DNA of 31,602 nt, from IMG/VR virus record IMGVR_UViG_3300020121_000064, positions 1 to 31,602 of that record, one strand, 5' to 3'. The DNA comes from a virus. Position numbers and translations under genes: made by a program. How positions within the stretch are numbered: position 1 is the stretch's first letter; each line of letters starts with the position of its first letter. Below the pieces are notes generated by a model. That model was not told where the DNA came from. It searched no databases and saw only the letters and a list, made by a program, of their open reading frames with translations. Below are positions 7,425 to 16,383 of this stretch, one piece after another.

Positions 7425-7772
7425 ATGAAAGGAGCACCCGCTACATACAAAGGCCGAATGATATCGAAAGAACATTTTAGGGTCTTTATTTATTCCCCTG
7501 ATGGCGCAAAGAAACTCATTGAGTCATGGGATGAATTTGAAAAACACATGGAAACAGGATTGTGGTTTGCTAATCGCAAAGATGCCCAAAAGCCTGTTGA
7601 ACCAAAGGTTGAAGAAGAAAAGCCAAAGCGTGTACGCAATAAGCCTGTGGCTACAACTACCTTGGAATTGAAAGAAGAGCCTCTCTTTGAAGAAGAGCTC
7701 ATCCCGGTAGGCAAAGAAGATTTAGTGTTTGAAGTAAAGGATGACGGTTTCTTACCTAAAGAGAAAAAATAA
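7425..7772 (+). CDS. Hypothetical protein between coat and adaptor
   Basis: This is a 115-residue soluble protein. Residues 1-50 look folded (YKGRMISKEHFRVFIYSP, then SWDEFEKHMETGLWFAN). From about residue 55 it becomes a Lys/Glu/Pro-rich, probably disordered tail with repeated acidic EE patches. I do not recognise a family. Small proteins at this position in podophages are often head completion or decoration factors, but that is only context. AAGGA precedes ATG 7425 by 8 nt, and the stop overlaps the next gene as TAATG. Confidence 0.8.
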   Translation: MKGAPATYKGRMISKEHFRVFIYSPDGAKKLIESWDEFEKHMETGLWFANRKDAQKPVEPKVEEEKPKRVRNKPVATTTLELKEEPLFEEELIPVGKEDLVFEVKDDGFLPKEKK

Positions 7773-8713
7773 TGGCAATGACAGTCCGCGAGTTTTGTTT
7801 TCAGATGTACCGACTGATAAGCGCTTCAAACCCAACGGTTCCACTACATGGGGATGATGAGAAGCTTGCGGTACGTGTGTTGAATCAAATATTGCAGTCT
7901 TATGCAAGCTCAGGATTGATGTTGACCATTGCAAAAACGGTGTCGGTTGATATTAATTTGCCGATTAAAGAAATTTATTTTACCGATCCCAATTACTCAA
8001 CCACTACAACACACAAAGAAATAGTAACGCTTACCACAGCATCACCTAGCTTTACGGTTGCTGATAGTTCTATTTATTTTGTGGGCGATTTGGTTACAGG
8101 CGGTGGAATACCGGCCTTAACCACCATTTTATCGATAGTAGGAAATGTCGTTACTCTGACGGCTAATGCGACAACGACTGGCGCATCTGCATTGACGTTT
8201 ACACATGATGTGAGCGATCCCTCTGTGGCCTACATAAAACAAGGACGCCTTGCGAATTTAGATAGCGCATGGCTCGTTTTAAGCGGAGTAACCTACCCAC
8301 TTATCGATAAAAGCAGGGATGAATTCTTGGCGGCATGGAAATATGAGCCCTTACAGGGCTTGCCGCGCTTTATTATCACCTTTCCCGAGACAAGCGTTGT
8401 GCGTGCGCAACTCTATCCCGCACCCAGCCAGTTTTATACATTCTTTGCTCGGGGAAAGTTTCAGTTACCAAGCCTTACGGTCAATGACGACCTAAGTATG
8501 GTTCCTGAGTACTGGCACTTATACTTTTTGTATGCAGTCGCCAAGTACGTTTCAAAGTTTAAGGGACGCGGTTCTGCATGGACGCCCGATTTAGAAGCAG
8601 AATATCGTGAGCTTAAAGACAACATGGAAGCAGCAAGTGAAGTCAATCTGTCCATTGCAGGTGATGAACAATCCCTACTCAATGGCGCATGGCGCACTAG
8701 GGCAGGTATTTAA
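7772..8713 (+). CDS. Head-tail adaptor, P22 gp4-like, with a beta-rich insertion
   Basis: This is the likely ring that binds below the portal and accepts the gp10-type protein. Its N-terminus (TVREFCFQMYRLI, then VRVLNQILQSYASSGLML) resembles the helical start of gp4-type connectors. The C-terminal half contains YWHLYFLYAVAKYVSKFKGR and a long charged helix, as expected for the adaptor. It has 313 residues while P22 gp4 has 166. Part of the extra length is a Thr/Val-rich segment at about 82-146 with alternating hydrophobics, which looks like an inserted beta domain. The assignment depends on its place between coat and the gp10-like gene as much as on sequence. Both ends are TAATG overlaps. 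Confidence 0.75.
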   Translation: MAMTVREFCFQMYRLISASNPTVPLHGDDEKLAVRVLNQILQSYASSGLMLTIAKTVSVDINLPIKEIYFTDPNYSTTTTHKEIVTLTTASPSFTVADSSIYFVGDLVTGGGIPALTTILSIVGNVVTLTANATTTGASALTFTHDVSDPSVAYIKQGRLANLDSAWLVLSGVTYPLIDKSRDEFLAAWKYEPLQGLPRFIITFPETSVVRAQLYPAPSQFYTFFARGKFQLPSLTVNDDLSMVPEYWHLYFLYAVAKYVSKFKGRGSAWTPDLEAEYRELKDNMEAASEVNLSIAGDEQSLLNGAWRTRAGI

Positions 8714-10488
8714 TGGCTGCCAATCCGAATGCTGCAACCATTCAAGAGCTGCCGATATTTTGTTATTACGACAAACAACGCTTCACTCAATTTGGCGCTA
8801 TGGATTGTGCCAACTGGTATGGCATACAGGTGGAATCAGGAAAAAAGCAACAGGCGCTTTATCCTGCCATGGGTCGCCAACATGTGCGGTTTTTAAATCA
8901 AAATCGCCTTGTCTTTAGCACCCAACCCCGAGTTGAATTTAAATCCATCAACTTTTTATATGTGGTGGATGGTACAACAGTGTACCAGTTTGATAGATTT
9001 TACAACCGAAAAACCTTGCCCATTAATGTGGCATTGGGTGCGCCGATATGGTTTGCAACGCTCGCCGTTGGCACCACGGTTTATAACATGATGACGGATA
9101 GAACGAACATTTTTCTCATTACAGAAAATGGATCTGCCGTCACCGCCGAAGTGGTTACCGATGTCAATCGCCCAGCGAACCCTCTCTACGTTGCGGCGTT
9201 CGGTAACCGCTTCGTTGTAAGTACGGCAGACACGCCGGACTTCACCTTAAGCACGATTAACGTGGCGGGTGGTGCGGCTGCATGTTTTAGTTTTGGAAGT
9301 CCCGCAACAGGATTATTTGCGCGTGCTTCAGGGGTTATTGGCCAGTTTGCCGTATTGCACAATCAGCTATACATTATGTGCGATTTTACCACAGACGTTT
9401 GGGCCAATATTATTACCCAAATTACTGTTGGTGGTGTGACTCGTGAGTTTCCTTGGAAACTTAACAGCTCATATAACTTTGACTTTGGTATTGCCGATCC
9501 CAATAGCTTATCGGTTGACTTTGGCATGATGGTGTGGCTTGCGCGTAACAGCAACGGCTTGGTGTCCTTTATGATGAGTAATGGACAAGCACCACAGGAT
9601 ATATCATCCCAAGCCATTAACGTGCTGCTTGAGAATTCGACTCATCCTGATACGGTGAGCCCTTTTTTGACCAATGAAGTGGATGGGTTTTTATACCAGT
9701 ATGAGAATACGATTTTTTATAGGGCGGCGGCCGGACGGTTTGTGAACTTTGGCGACTTGGATATCATCGATAATGCTAACGCTATTGAATACAACTTTGA
9801 AACTGGCAAGTGGGCACGTGTTATTGAACTTAATGGTGAGCGTAACCGTATCCAAAAGCATGTCTACTTTAACAGTTCTCATTTGGTGATTGTGCAAGAT
9901 GATCCAGCCATCTATCAAATGGCAGGTAATATTTACCATAACGAATTAAGAAATACAGCACAACCAGACATTCAAGCAGCGGATGCGTTTTTGAAATACC
10001 CCATGCGCTATGAGCTTGTGACCCAGCAAATCTATTTGCCGGATTACGCGGAGTTTGAAGATGAGTATGTCGAGATTGACTTTGTATTTGGGAATAAGAC
10101 GTTTTATCAAAGCTATGCCCCTTTCCTCAATACGGTATATGTCGTTAAGGATGGCGAGCCACCGGATGCACCTGTCTTTGTCCTTTCAGAAGATAATAAG
10201 TATCTTATTAAAGAGGGAACCAACACACCCACATTTGATGATAACCATTATAACGCTCTATTTAAGCCTCATATTGAGCTTTATTATTCTGATGATGGGG
10301 GTGAAACATACCTTCCAGCAGATGTGCGCGAATTCAGCCCTCTCGGGGCGTATCGCTGGCGAATGCGATGGTACGAGTTAGCTTGTAGCCGTAACCGCTG
10401 TTATCGGCTGGTCTGTGTAAGCTCAGCGCCCATCGTGGTATTGGGTGGGGTTCGCATGAGCCGACGTGTGAGCGGGGGTGCCAATTAA
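8713..10488 (+). CDS. Packaged-DNA stabilisation protein, P22 gp10-like
   Basis: This tail accessory factor closes the portal vertex after packaging. It has 591 residues; P22 gp10 has 472. The protein is beta-strand rich throughout, with an N-terminus reading AATIQELPIFCYYDKQRF, repeated Gly/Val/Phe strands such as GNRFVVSTADTPDF and VIGQFAVLHNQLYIM, and a C-terminal RWYELACSRNRCYRLVCVS segment with three cysteines. The beta-propeller-like pattern and the place directly after the gp4-like gene fit the gp10 family. The extra ~120 residues are mostly in the second half. It is coupled by TAATG at both ends. Confidence 0.82.
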   Translation: MAANPNAATIQELPIFCYYDKQRFTQFGAMDCANWYGIQVESGKKQQALYPAMGRQHVRFLNQNRLVFSTQPRVEFKSINFLYVVDGTTVYQFDRFYNRKTLPINVALGAPIWFATLAVGTTVYNMMTDRTNIFLITENGSAVTAEVVTDVNRPANPLYVAAFGNRFVVSTADTPDFTLSTINVAGGAAACFSFGSPATGLFARASGVIGQFAVLHNQLYIMCDFTTDVWANIITQITVGGVTREFPWKLNSSYNFDFGIADPNSLSVDFGMMVWLARNSNGLVSFMMSNGQAPQDISSQAINVLLENSTHPDTVSPFLTNEVDGFLYQYENTIFYRAAAGRFVNFGDLDIIDNANAIEYNFETGKWARVIELNGERNRIQKHVYFNSSHLVIVQDDPAIYQMAGNIYHNELRNTAQPDIQAADAFLKYPMRYELVTQQIYLPDYAEFEDEYVEIDFVFGNKTFYQSYAPFLNTVYVVKDGEPPDAPVFVLSEDNKYLIKEGTNTPTFDDNHYNALFKPHIELYYSDDGGETYLPADVREFSPLGAYRWRMRWYELACSRNRCYRLVCVSSAPIVVLGGVRMSRRVSGGAN

Positions 10489-10781
10489 TGACTATTTTTT
10501 TAGATAGGATTGATGCAGCACCCATTATGAACAGTGATTTTGATGCCCAATTCTTGCAATGGATTTGGGTGTTGGTTGATACTTTAAATGAGAACATTAA
10601 TGATATTCAAGACGCCTTAAATCTATTAACCGCCATGGGCTATACAGCGGTTGAAATTGCCGCAATGAATGTGGCAGGGACTTTGGGCAATGGAGTTTTG
10701 TTGTATGACACAACAAACCACGTTTATGTAGGGAAGCAAAACGGGGCTTTGGTCAAATTTACGACCACGGCCTACCCATAA
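10488..10781 (+). CDS. Small protein in the tail-needle position
   Basis: This 97-residue protein has an N-terminal helix (NSDFDAQFLQWIWVLVDTLN, then ENINDIQDALNLL) with heptad-like hydrophobics, followed by a short Gly/Thr/Val strand-rich tail (GNGVLLYDTTNHVYVGKQ). I do not recognise it firmly. In P22 this locus, after gene 10, encodes the needle gp26, a 233-residue trimeric coiled coil. This protein is far shorter, but a helix followed by a small beta head would be compatible with a reduced plug. That is inference. The start is TAATG-coupled to the gp10-like gene, and 11 nt separate it from the next gene. Confidence 0.7.
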   Translation: MTIFLDRIDAAPIMNSDFDAQFLQWIWVLVDTLNENINDIQDALNLLTAMGYTAVEIAAMNVAGTLGNGVLLYDTTNHVYVGKQNGALVKFTTTAYP

Positions 10782-10792
10782 GGAGATGAACA

Positions 10793-11455
10793 ATGAGCTG
10801 GCTATCTAGTTTTCTACATCCCGGCAAAGGCTATGAGAAGGGCCAAGAGCAGCTCGATAAATACTATGGGCAGGCTCAAAACTTCTTTAACCAAGGCCAG
10901 CAGTATTTAGATCCCTACAACAAGCAAGGGCAAAGCGCATTTGGTGACCTACAAAACACCATGAAATCATTGCTAGACCCTCAAGCCCTGCAAGACAAAT
11001 GGATTAAAGGCTATACCGAATCGGAAGCTGCCAAGAATGCGGAAGGTCGCGCCCAAGAACATGGCCTTGATGCCGCAAGCTCTATGGGGCTTATGGGTTC
11101 AAGCCCAGCATTATCAGCCATACAAGCAGGAACCACACAAATTGGCTTAGATGACAGACAAAATTACCTTGATAACTTGATGCAAAAATACTTAGCGGGC
11201 GCTGGCATGGCTCAAGGGCTCTACGGCTCAGGATTAAACGCCGCAGGCCAACAAAACCAAAATGCCATGGGTATGGGTAACAATGCCATGAATATGGGCC
11301 AAAATAGCGCTCAAATGGCCTTTGGACAGCAAAATGCAGGCGGCAGTATGTTTGGTAATTTGCTTGGTGCTGGCTTAGGATTGGCAGGAAGTGCGCTGGG
11401 TGGCCCTATGGGTGGCGCTTTAGCTAAACGATGGAATCTTTCAGGGGGTGCATAA
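10793..11455 (+). CDS. Putative ejection (internal virion) protein, first of three
   Basis: This 220-residue protein is Gln/Asn/Gly/Met/Ala-rich. It has an N-terminal helical Gln-rich region (YEKGQEQLDKYYGQAQNFFN), a middle segment with SSMGLMGSSPALSAIQAG, and a Gly/Ala-rich hydrophobic C-terminus (FGNLLGAGLGLAGSALGG) that could insert in a membrane. Size, composition and position match P22 gp7 (229 residues), which leaves the head and helps DNA cross the envelope. Sequence conservation in this class is low, so the call is by context. AAGGAGATG gives a strong ribosome binding site before ATG 10793. Confidence 0.72.
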   Translation: MSWLSSFLHPGKGYEKGQEQLDKYYGQAQNFFNQGQQYLDPYNKQGQSAFGDLQNTMKSLLDPQALQDKWIKGYTESEAAKNAEGRAQEHGLDAASSMGLMGSSPALSAIQAGTTQIGLDDRQNYLDNLMQKYLAGAGMAQGLYGSGLNAAGQQNQNAMGMGNNAMNMGQNSAQMAFGQQNAGGSMFGNLLGAGLGLAGSALGGPMGGALAKRWNLSGGA

Positions 11456-12555
11456 TGGCAATTAATGTTCCTATGCCCTCATTACCGGGGGATGCGCTGT
11501 TAAAAGGGATTGATACTGGCTCTAATATGTTTGCCAAAATCATGAACGCCCGTTACAACAGCTCACTTCACCCATCAGGTGATGTGGCAAATGCCATGTA
11601 TGTGGAGCAATTGCGCAATCAATATGGTGAAGATGACCCACGCTATTTGCAAGCGAAAGCCGCTCATGAAATGGCGATGCAAGGGCATCAATCCTTAATG
11701 GATTACCGCACCCAATTATCACAATTAGCCCCTTATCGTGCCGCAACACCTGAAGAAAAGCTGATTGCTGCCCAAAAAGGCCATGGCGTATTGCAAACCT
11801 TTGGCGGTGGAACAGGTGGCAGCGAGAAAGTCAAAGCAGGCATGGTGTCTGGCGATGATGGGCATGTGATTTCTGAAGAGGAAGCACGCGTTTATAACCA
11901 AGCATTGGGCAAAAAGACCACGGATGCTGCCATTCGCAATAAGATCCCTTACGCTAAAAACGTCAAAATCACCATGGATAACATCAACCCTGAAGCATTG
12001 GTTCAATATTCAGGGGTGCAAGGCAGTGGTAAATTATTGGTAGACTCTTTGAAAGCTGCAATGGGTACGCCGCCTCCTGAATTCATGGAATATCAAAAGG
12101 CGGTGACTGGTGCTAAGACCTTATCCAAGCAATTGCGTCAATTTTGGGGTGATTCCATTCAGCCTGCGGCGACTGATAAGATTGATCAGCTAACAAACCC
12201 TAGCCATTGGAGCAAAAATCCACAAGTGGCCTTGCAGCAATTTAACCAATTAAAGCAAATTACCGATCAAGAATTGCAAACCTTCCAGCAAGCTGGCACA
12301 TCGCCCATGAAGTTGGATTATGACAAAGCCACAGACAGCTTCTTTGCAACACCTACTCAAAAGGCTGCTAAAGCTGAAGAAAAAATGGCTCAAGATACAT
12401 CCGATGACTTTTTAAGGGCTATGGAACCACAATTGTTGCAAATGAACCCTAAATTTACGGCTTCTAACATCAAACATACAGCCCAAGAGACTGGCATGAG
12501 CGTTGAGGAAGTGATTCAACAACTCATGTCTAAAAATCAGCAAGGAGGCCGATAA
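11455..12555 (+). CDS. Putative ejection protein, second of three
   Basis: An in-frame ATG exists at 11431, but ATG 11455 is chosen. It shares its A with the upstream TAA (TAATG) and has AGGGGG 5 nt upstream. The 366-residue product is helical, Gln/Ala/Lys-rich and soluble. It has a charged region around 60-110 (QLRNQYGEDDPRYLQAKAAH) and a C-terminal Gln/Met-rich segment ending in VEEVIQQLMSKNQQGG. No enzymatic motif is visible. Three consecutive genes of this type after the connector genes correspond to P22 genes 7, 20 and 16, and this one sits in the gene 20 slot. Function is inferred from order and composition. Confidence 0.68.
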   Translation: MAINVPMPSLPGDALLKGIDTGSNMFAKIMNARYNSSLHPSGDVANAMYVEQLRNQYGEDDPRYLQAKAAHEMAMQGHQSLMDYRTQLSQLAPYRAATPEEKLIAAQKGHGVLQTFGGGTGGSEKVKAGMVSGDDGHVISEEEARVYNQALGKKTTDAAIRNKIPYAKNVKITMDNINPEALVQYSGVQGSGKLLVDSLKAAMGTPPPEFMEYQKAVTGAKTLSKQLRQFWGDSIQPAATDKIDQLTNPSHWSKNPQVALQQFNQLKQITDQELQTFQQAGTSPMKLDYDKATDSFFATPTQKAAKAEEKMAQDTSDDFLRAMEPQLLQMNPKFTASNIKHTAQETGMSVEEVIQQLMSKNQQGGR

Positions 12556-13937
12556 TGCCTATTAATTTGCTGGCTGATGACACTGAAGCACCTATCAATT
12601 TGCTGGCTGAAGAACCAAGTAGCCAGTCATTTTATGACTTATCGCCTGAAGATCAAGAAAAAGTCATGGGTCTTGTTAAGCAAAAATTATCCATGCAACA
12701 CCCCAATATGCCGGAGTGGATGCAAGACGTATTGCTGAAAATGACACCAAAAGACAAATCACCCATGCTTGAATCAGCAGCACGTGGCATGACGAACGTG
12801 TCAAACTACATACCAGCAGCCTTTGGCGGATTATTACAAGGTGCATCCATCCCTATTCGTGGCGTGGCAAGCATGATTCCCGGTGAATTTGCCCAAGGTC
12901 TTGCTAATAGCCCTGATTTACGTGATTTATTTCCACAAGCTGAAGGAACAGGCCAAAAGTCTGTCCAAGCAGCCGCAGAATTACTAGGCGGTGGCGGTTT
13001 ATTCGGAAAGCTCATGCAAGGTGTGAAAGGTGCTGCCGCCTTATCCCGAGTACCTAAGATGCTTCAAAACCCATTAGCTTTGGGTGGTGCTGGGTACATT
13101 GCCACCCCCGGAACCCCAACTGATAAAGGCTTGGGTGCAGCCGGGGCTCTGGCTCTTGGTGGCGCTGGAAATTTAGCCGGTAAAGCGGCTGGCAAAGTAG
13201 GTGAAAAATTACCCGAATTCATGCGCGGATTAACCAGTAAATCAACCCCTGAATCATTGGTTGAAGCCGTACAAAAACCACATGACAAGCTTCAAAGTAC
13301 TGCCGATGAGCTCTATGGACAGGTGCGTAGTGCTGTTAAAAAACGTGGCATTAAGATCCCTATCAAAGACATGCATTTGGATAAGGTAAGAGAAATATTG
13401 CCTAAAACACGTGCCAGTGAGAAGCTTATTGAGCGTGCCAAATCAGGCGATTATGACGCAGTACATGACTTACAAAGCCACCTTTACAAGAAAGGCACCA
13501 AAGGCTTGGCATCCGATGATATTGCCTTGGAAAACCAAGGTGAAGAGATATTGGATTTACGAGACAAAATAAACGATGATTTAGAAAGCCACTTATTGAA
13601 AGAAGGTCACATTGATGTGGCCCACGTGCTCAAACAAGGGAAAAAGACGGTTGCTAAGCTTAAAAGTACCTACTTTGCGCCACTGCTTAGAAAAGGCGTT
13701 GGTAAGATGGTGCAATCGGATTTGCGCTTAGTTCCTGAAAACCCTGAGAAGTTATTTAGTCAAAACTCAGTGCCTATGAAAGATTTTCTAGGTAAGCACC
13801 CGGAAGCTGCAAAGCATGTACAAGGCATTAAAGAAAAACAAAAGGCGATGAAAGATTTGGATAGTTTATTTAAAAAAGGCGCTGGCGTTGGTGGAGCAAC
13901 ATTTATTGGCAAAACTATTTACGATTTATTTCGTTAG
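12555..13937 (+). CDS. Putative ejection protein, third of three
   Basis: This 460-residue protein has Gly/Ala-rich, potentially membrane-active segments at about 75-220 (GLLQGASIPIRGVASMIPG, GGAGYIATPG, LGAAGALALGGAGNLAGKAAG), followed by a charged helical region with many Lys/Glu pairs. The C-terminus has another hydrophobic patch (GVGGATFIGKTIYDLF). The N-terminus carries a tandem duplication of PINLLA followed by acidic residues (residues 2-7 and 13-18). The mix of amphipathic and Gly/Ala stretches is typical of virion proteins ejected with DNA, and the position corresponds to P22 gene 16. No lytic transglycosylase motif was seen. The start is TAATG-coupled. Confidence 0.68.
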   Translation: MPINLLADDTEAPINLLAEEPSSQSFYDLSPEDQEKVMGLVKQKLSMQHPNMPEWMQDVLLKMTPKDKSPMLESAARGMTNVSNYIPAAFGGLLQGASIPIRGVASMIPGEFAQGLANSPDLRDLFPQAEGTGQKSVQAAAELLGGGGLFGKLMQGVKGAAALSRVPKMLQNPLALGGAGYIATPGTPTDKGLGAAGALALGGAGNLAGKAAGKVGEKLPEFMRGLTSKSTPESLVEAVQKPHDKLQSTADELYGQVRSAVKKRGIKIPIKDMHLDKVREILPKTRASEKLIERAKSGDYDAVHDLQSHLYKKGTKGLASDDIALENQGEEILDLRDKINDDLESHLLKEGHIDVAHVLKQGKKTVAKLKSTYFAPLLRKGVGKMVQSDLRLVPENPEKLFSQNSVPMKDFLGKHPEAAKHVQGIKEKQKAMKDLDSLFKKGAGVGGATFIGKTIYDLFR

Positions 13938-13998
13938 CCTTTAAGTGAACGCTTACACCGAACCAACCGATAGCAGCACAGCAAAGAATAAAGATCAT
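13915..13998 (-). CDS. Possible antisense 27-residue membrane peptide
   Basis: On the minus strand an ATG at 13998 opens a 27-codon frame ending in TAG at 13915, with AGGGG (14005-14009) 6 nt upstream as a plausible ribosome binding site. The peptide starts MIFILCCAAIGWFGVSV, one transmembrane-length segment, then a polar basic tail ending NEINRK. It overlaps the last 23 bases of the third ejection gene and otherwise fills the 96-nt gap after it. It is the only minus-strand candidate inside the rightward operon. It may be chance, since no promoter for it is evident. Confidence 0.3.
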   Translation of the reverse strand: MIFILCCAAIGWFGVSVHLKANEINRK

Positions 13999-14072
13999 GA
14001 TTTACCCCTAAATGATTAAGTATAAAGCAGTATATGGATAAAAAACAAGCATTAATCGACAAGGAGTTGAAA

Positions 14073-14222
14073 ATGCCCTTAGTGAAAGGGAAAAAAGCAA
14101 GCACGCGCTCAGGGTTTTCCGAGAACGTGAAGCGTGAGATGAACGCCGGCAAGCCACAAAAGCAAGCTGTTGCTATTGCTTATTCGGAAGCGCGAGAAGG
14201 TAAAAAGCGCCCTAAAAAGTAA
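14073..14222 (+). CDS. Small basic protein, DUF6496-like
   Basis: The frame is open from 14034, but ATG 14073 is chosen because AAGGAG lies 7 nt upstream. The protein then begins MPLVKGKKASTRSGFSENVK. It has 49 residues, very Lys/Arg-rich, with the pattern REMNAGKPQKQAVAIAYSEAR near the centre. That segment, VK-REM-AGKP-KQAVAIA, is shared by a widespread family of tiny phage and bacterial proteins (DUF6496-like, from memory) of unknown function. Its basic character could suit DNA packaging or nucleic-acid binding, but this is unproven. It sits between the ejection genes and the first fibre gene. Confidence 0.8.
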   Translation: MPLVKGKKASTRSGFSENVKREMNAGKPQKQAVAIAYSEAREGKKRPKK

Positions 14223-14238
14223 ATTATAAGGACATACC

Positions 14239-16383
14239 ATGGCACTAGGGATAAGAGGCGCAAACCCGATTTGGGCTGAGTTTGATTTGGAAGGGAATCT
14301 GTTTGACGACACGTTTTATCTGTACGTGCTTCAAAACACATTGCCTTATTTGCCTGCGACCGTGTATCACGATCCAGATTTATCAGTGCCATGGACTAAT
14401 CCCATTCAGTTCTTAGCCAATGGCACATTGCCTGTCGATATATTCTTTGAATCAGATGTGGTCTATCGCTTGGAGTTTCGACAAAACCTTGGCGTGTTAC
14501 CCCCATCTCAAAACGACCCGCTCATTTATGAAGTCAATAATTACATTGCAGGCTCAGGCGGCTCAACACCGATTGATACGGTGGCCTTTGCGTCTAGCAA
14601 TCAGATAACCAACCCCCAATTTTCTCTGATAAGTTTTTCGTCCCCTTTTACCTTATCAGCGGCGACTAATCCCGATCCGATAGAAGTTGCGCCGGGTTGG
14701 TTCCTAGAATTGGCAGGAACCGGAAACGTAACCCTTGAGCAAGTGCCATTAAATGACACCCTCACCAACCCGTCAAATGCGCCCTATGCGCTGCGATTGA
14801 CCTTGGTTGGCTGGGACACTGACGGAGTATTCTTGCGTCAACGATTCCAACAAAATGGAATGCTATGGGCGAATAAAATCGTATCATCCACAGTTACCGC
14901 ACGTATTGGGCCATCAGACGTACCCCAAAATATCAGTGCTGATTTAATTGACTCCAATGGAACAACCCTCACACGTGTGCTTGAGCAAACGCCTGTCACT
15001 GGTTCATTTAGTGAATTGACAGGTCATGGAAGCTTGCCTGCGACATCAAACCCTGATGTACCGCCTGCGGCATACATTGATTACAAAATGTCGATTCCAA
15101 GCAATATCGATCTCTACGTCACAAGCTTCCAATTGGTCGTCCAGGACTTACCCATTGAGCCAAGCTTTGAGCAAGACACCATTGATAGACAAATTGACCA
15201 TACTTTCCACTATTACCGAGACTCTTTGCTAAGACAGCAAAAAGAATCGATTTTAACAGGATGGGACTTTGGCCTTAACCCTTGGCAGGCATATCCTGTA
15301 ACAACCACCAATTTGGCAACCTTTGGTTATACAGCAGACCAAACAATCATGATTCAGCAAGCTTATGTGGCTAGTGCCACAGGCAATAATATTTCAACGG
15401 CTCGTGGCTCTGCTGCTGAAAAGTATGGCTTTAAAGTCGCATCAGTTACAGCAACTAACCAATTTGCAATGATTCAGTATATAGATCCTGCAACCATTCG
15501 TGATGGATGGGGTAAGAATTTTTCAGCACTGCTTAAATTAGTTGCACAATTGCAAAACCCAGCGGCTACCGTTCGCCTTAAAATGAAACTCATTTGGCGC
15601 ACCTCTTTACCAAGTGCGATATCACAAACAGAGCCGATTACCACATGGGCTGCCAGTGGTGAACCTGTATTTGCTGCCGGATGGACTGCGATAAATTCAA
15701 TCAACAATCGAGTTTATAGTCTTGTCAACGGGGCTAACTCACTACTTTTTGAGGGCTTTAGCCTGCCGGCTGCCAGTTCTACAACAATGACGCTTGGTAT
15801 TGTGGTATATACGGTTGATTCCATGCTGTCATCAGGAACGCCAGATAACATATTGTTTGAAAAATGTTCTTTAGTGCAAAACGATTTTGCCATTGATACG
15901 CCGTCATTGACCTATGATGAGACTTTGCGCCGATGCCAATATTATTATGAGACAAGCTTTGAGCCCGCTGGCGCTACATTAACGACAGGCCCGCAAAGAG
16001 TGTCGCTTATAAGCGCGGTATATGAGCCACAAAATGCCTATTTTAACCAAGGTGCTGCCACTGTTTCTGCGTTTCCAAATGGATTTGGAGTCCAATACAA
16101 AGTGATTAAGAGGGCTAATCCAACCCTTGGTATTTATTCAGGGGTTACGACTACCGTTGGAAAAGTTTGGGGTGTTTTAAATGGATCGAGCGGTGCCGGC
16201 TCTAATGAAGTTGATTTGACAACCTTCTTCACAACCTTTGGTGTTAATGGGGTGTATGGTTTTTCATACCGCGGAACAGGTTTAAGTACAATGGTTGCAG
16301 CACCGAGTGGTATTTCATCATCAACCGCAGGTACAGCAGGGATACTTTATCACTATATAGCTAATTCACGACTAGGAGTCTAA
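14239..16383 (+). CDS. Large virion protein, probable tail fibre or spike component
   Basis: This is a 714-residue, beta-rich protein low in Lys and rich in Thr/Asn/Ser/Pro, typical of exposed virion proteins. The N-terminal ~110 residues (GANPIWAEFDLEGNLFDDTF, then PWTNPIQFLANGTLPVDIFF) look like a compact conserved particle-binding module that I have seen at the start of podophage tail proteins. A Gly/Ser linker follows (AGSGGSTP, about residue 105). The rest alternates beta-sandwich-like blocks, with FEQDTIDRQIDHTFHYYRDS and YDETLRRCQYYYETSF in the last half. That second pattern, a Cys-Tyr-Tyr-rich segment after a Leu-Arg-Arg helix, recurs in phage receptor-binding proteins. No catalytic residues can be assigned. 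AAGGA precedes ATG 14239. Confidence 0.72.
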   Translation: MALGIRGANPIWAEFDLEGNLFDDTFYLYVLQNTLPYLPATVYHDPDLSVPWTNPIQFLANGTLPVDIFFESDVVYRLEFRQNLGVLPPSQNDPLIYEVNNYIAGSGGSTPIDTVAFASSNQITNPQFSLISFSSPFTLSAATNPDPIEVAPGWFLELAGTGNVTLEQVPLNDTLTNPSNAPYALRLTLVGWDTDGVFLRQRFQQNGMLWANKIVSSTVTARIGPSDVPQNISADLIDSNGTTLTRVLEQTPVTGSFSELTGHGSLPATSNPDVPPAAYIDYKMSIPSNIDLYVTSFQLVVQDLPIEPSFEQDTIDRQIDHTFHYYRDSLLRQQKESILTGWDFGLNPWQAYPVTTTNLATFGYTADQTIMIQQAYVASATGNNISTARGSAAEKYGFKVASVTATNQFAMIQYIDPATIRDGWGKNFSALLKLVAQLQNPAATVRLKMKLIWRTSLPSAISQTEPITTWAASGEPVFAAGWTAINSINNRVYSLVNGANSLLFEGFSLPAASSTTMTLGIVVYTVDSMLSSGTPDNILFEKCSLVQNDFAIDTPSLTYDETLRRCQYYYETSFEPAGATLTTGPQRVSLISAVYEPQNAYFNQGAATVSAFPNGFGVQYKVIKRANPTLGIYSGVTTTVGKVWGVLNGSSGAGSNEVDLTTFFTTFGVNGVYGFSYRGTGLSTMVAAPSGISSSTAGTAGILYHYIANSRLGV

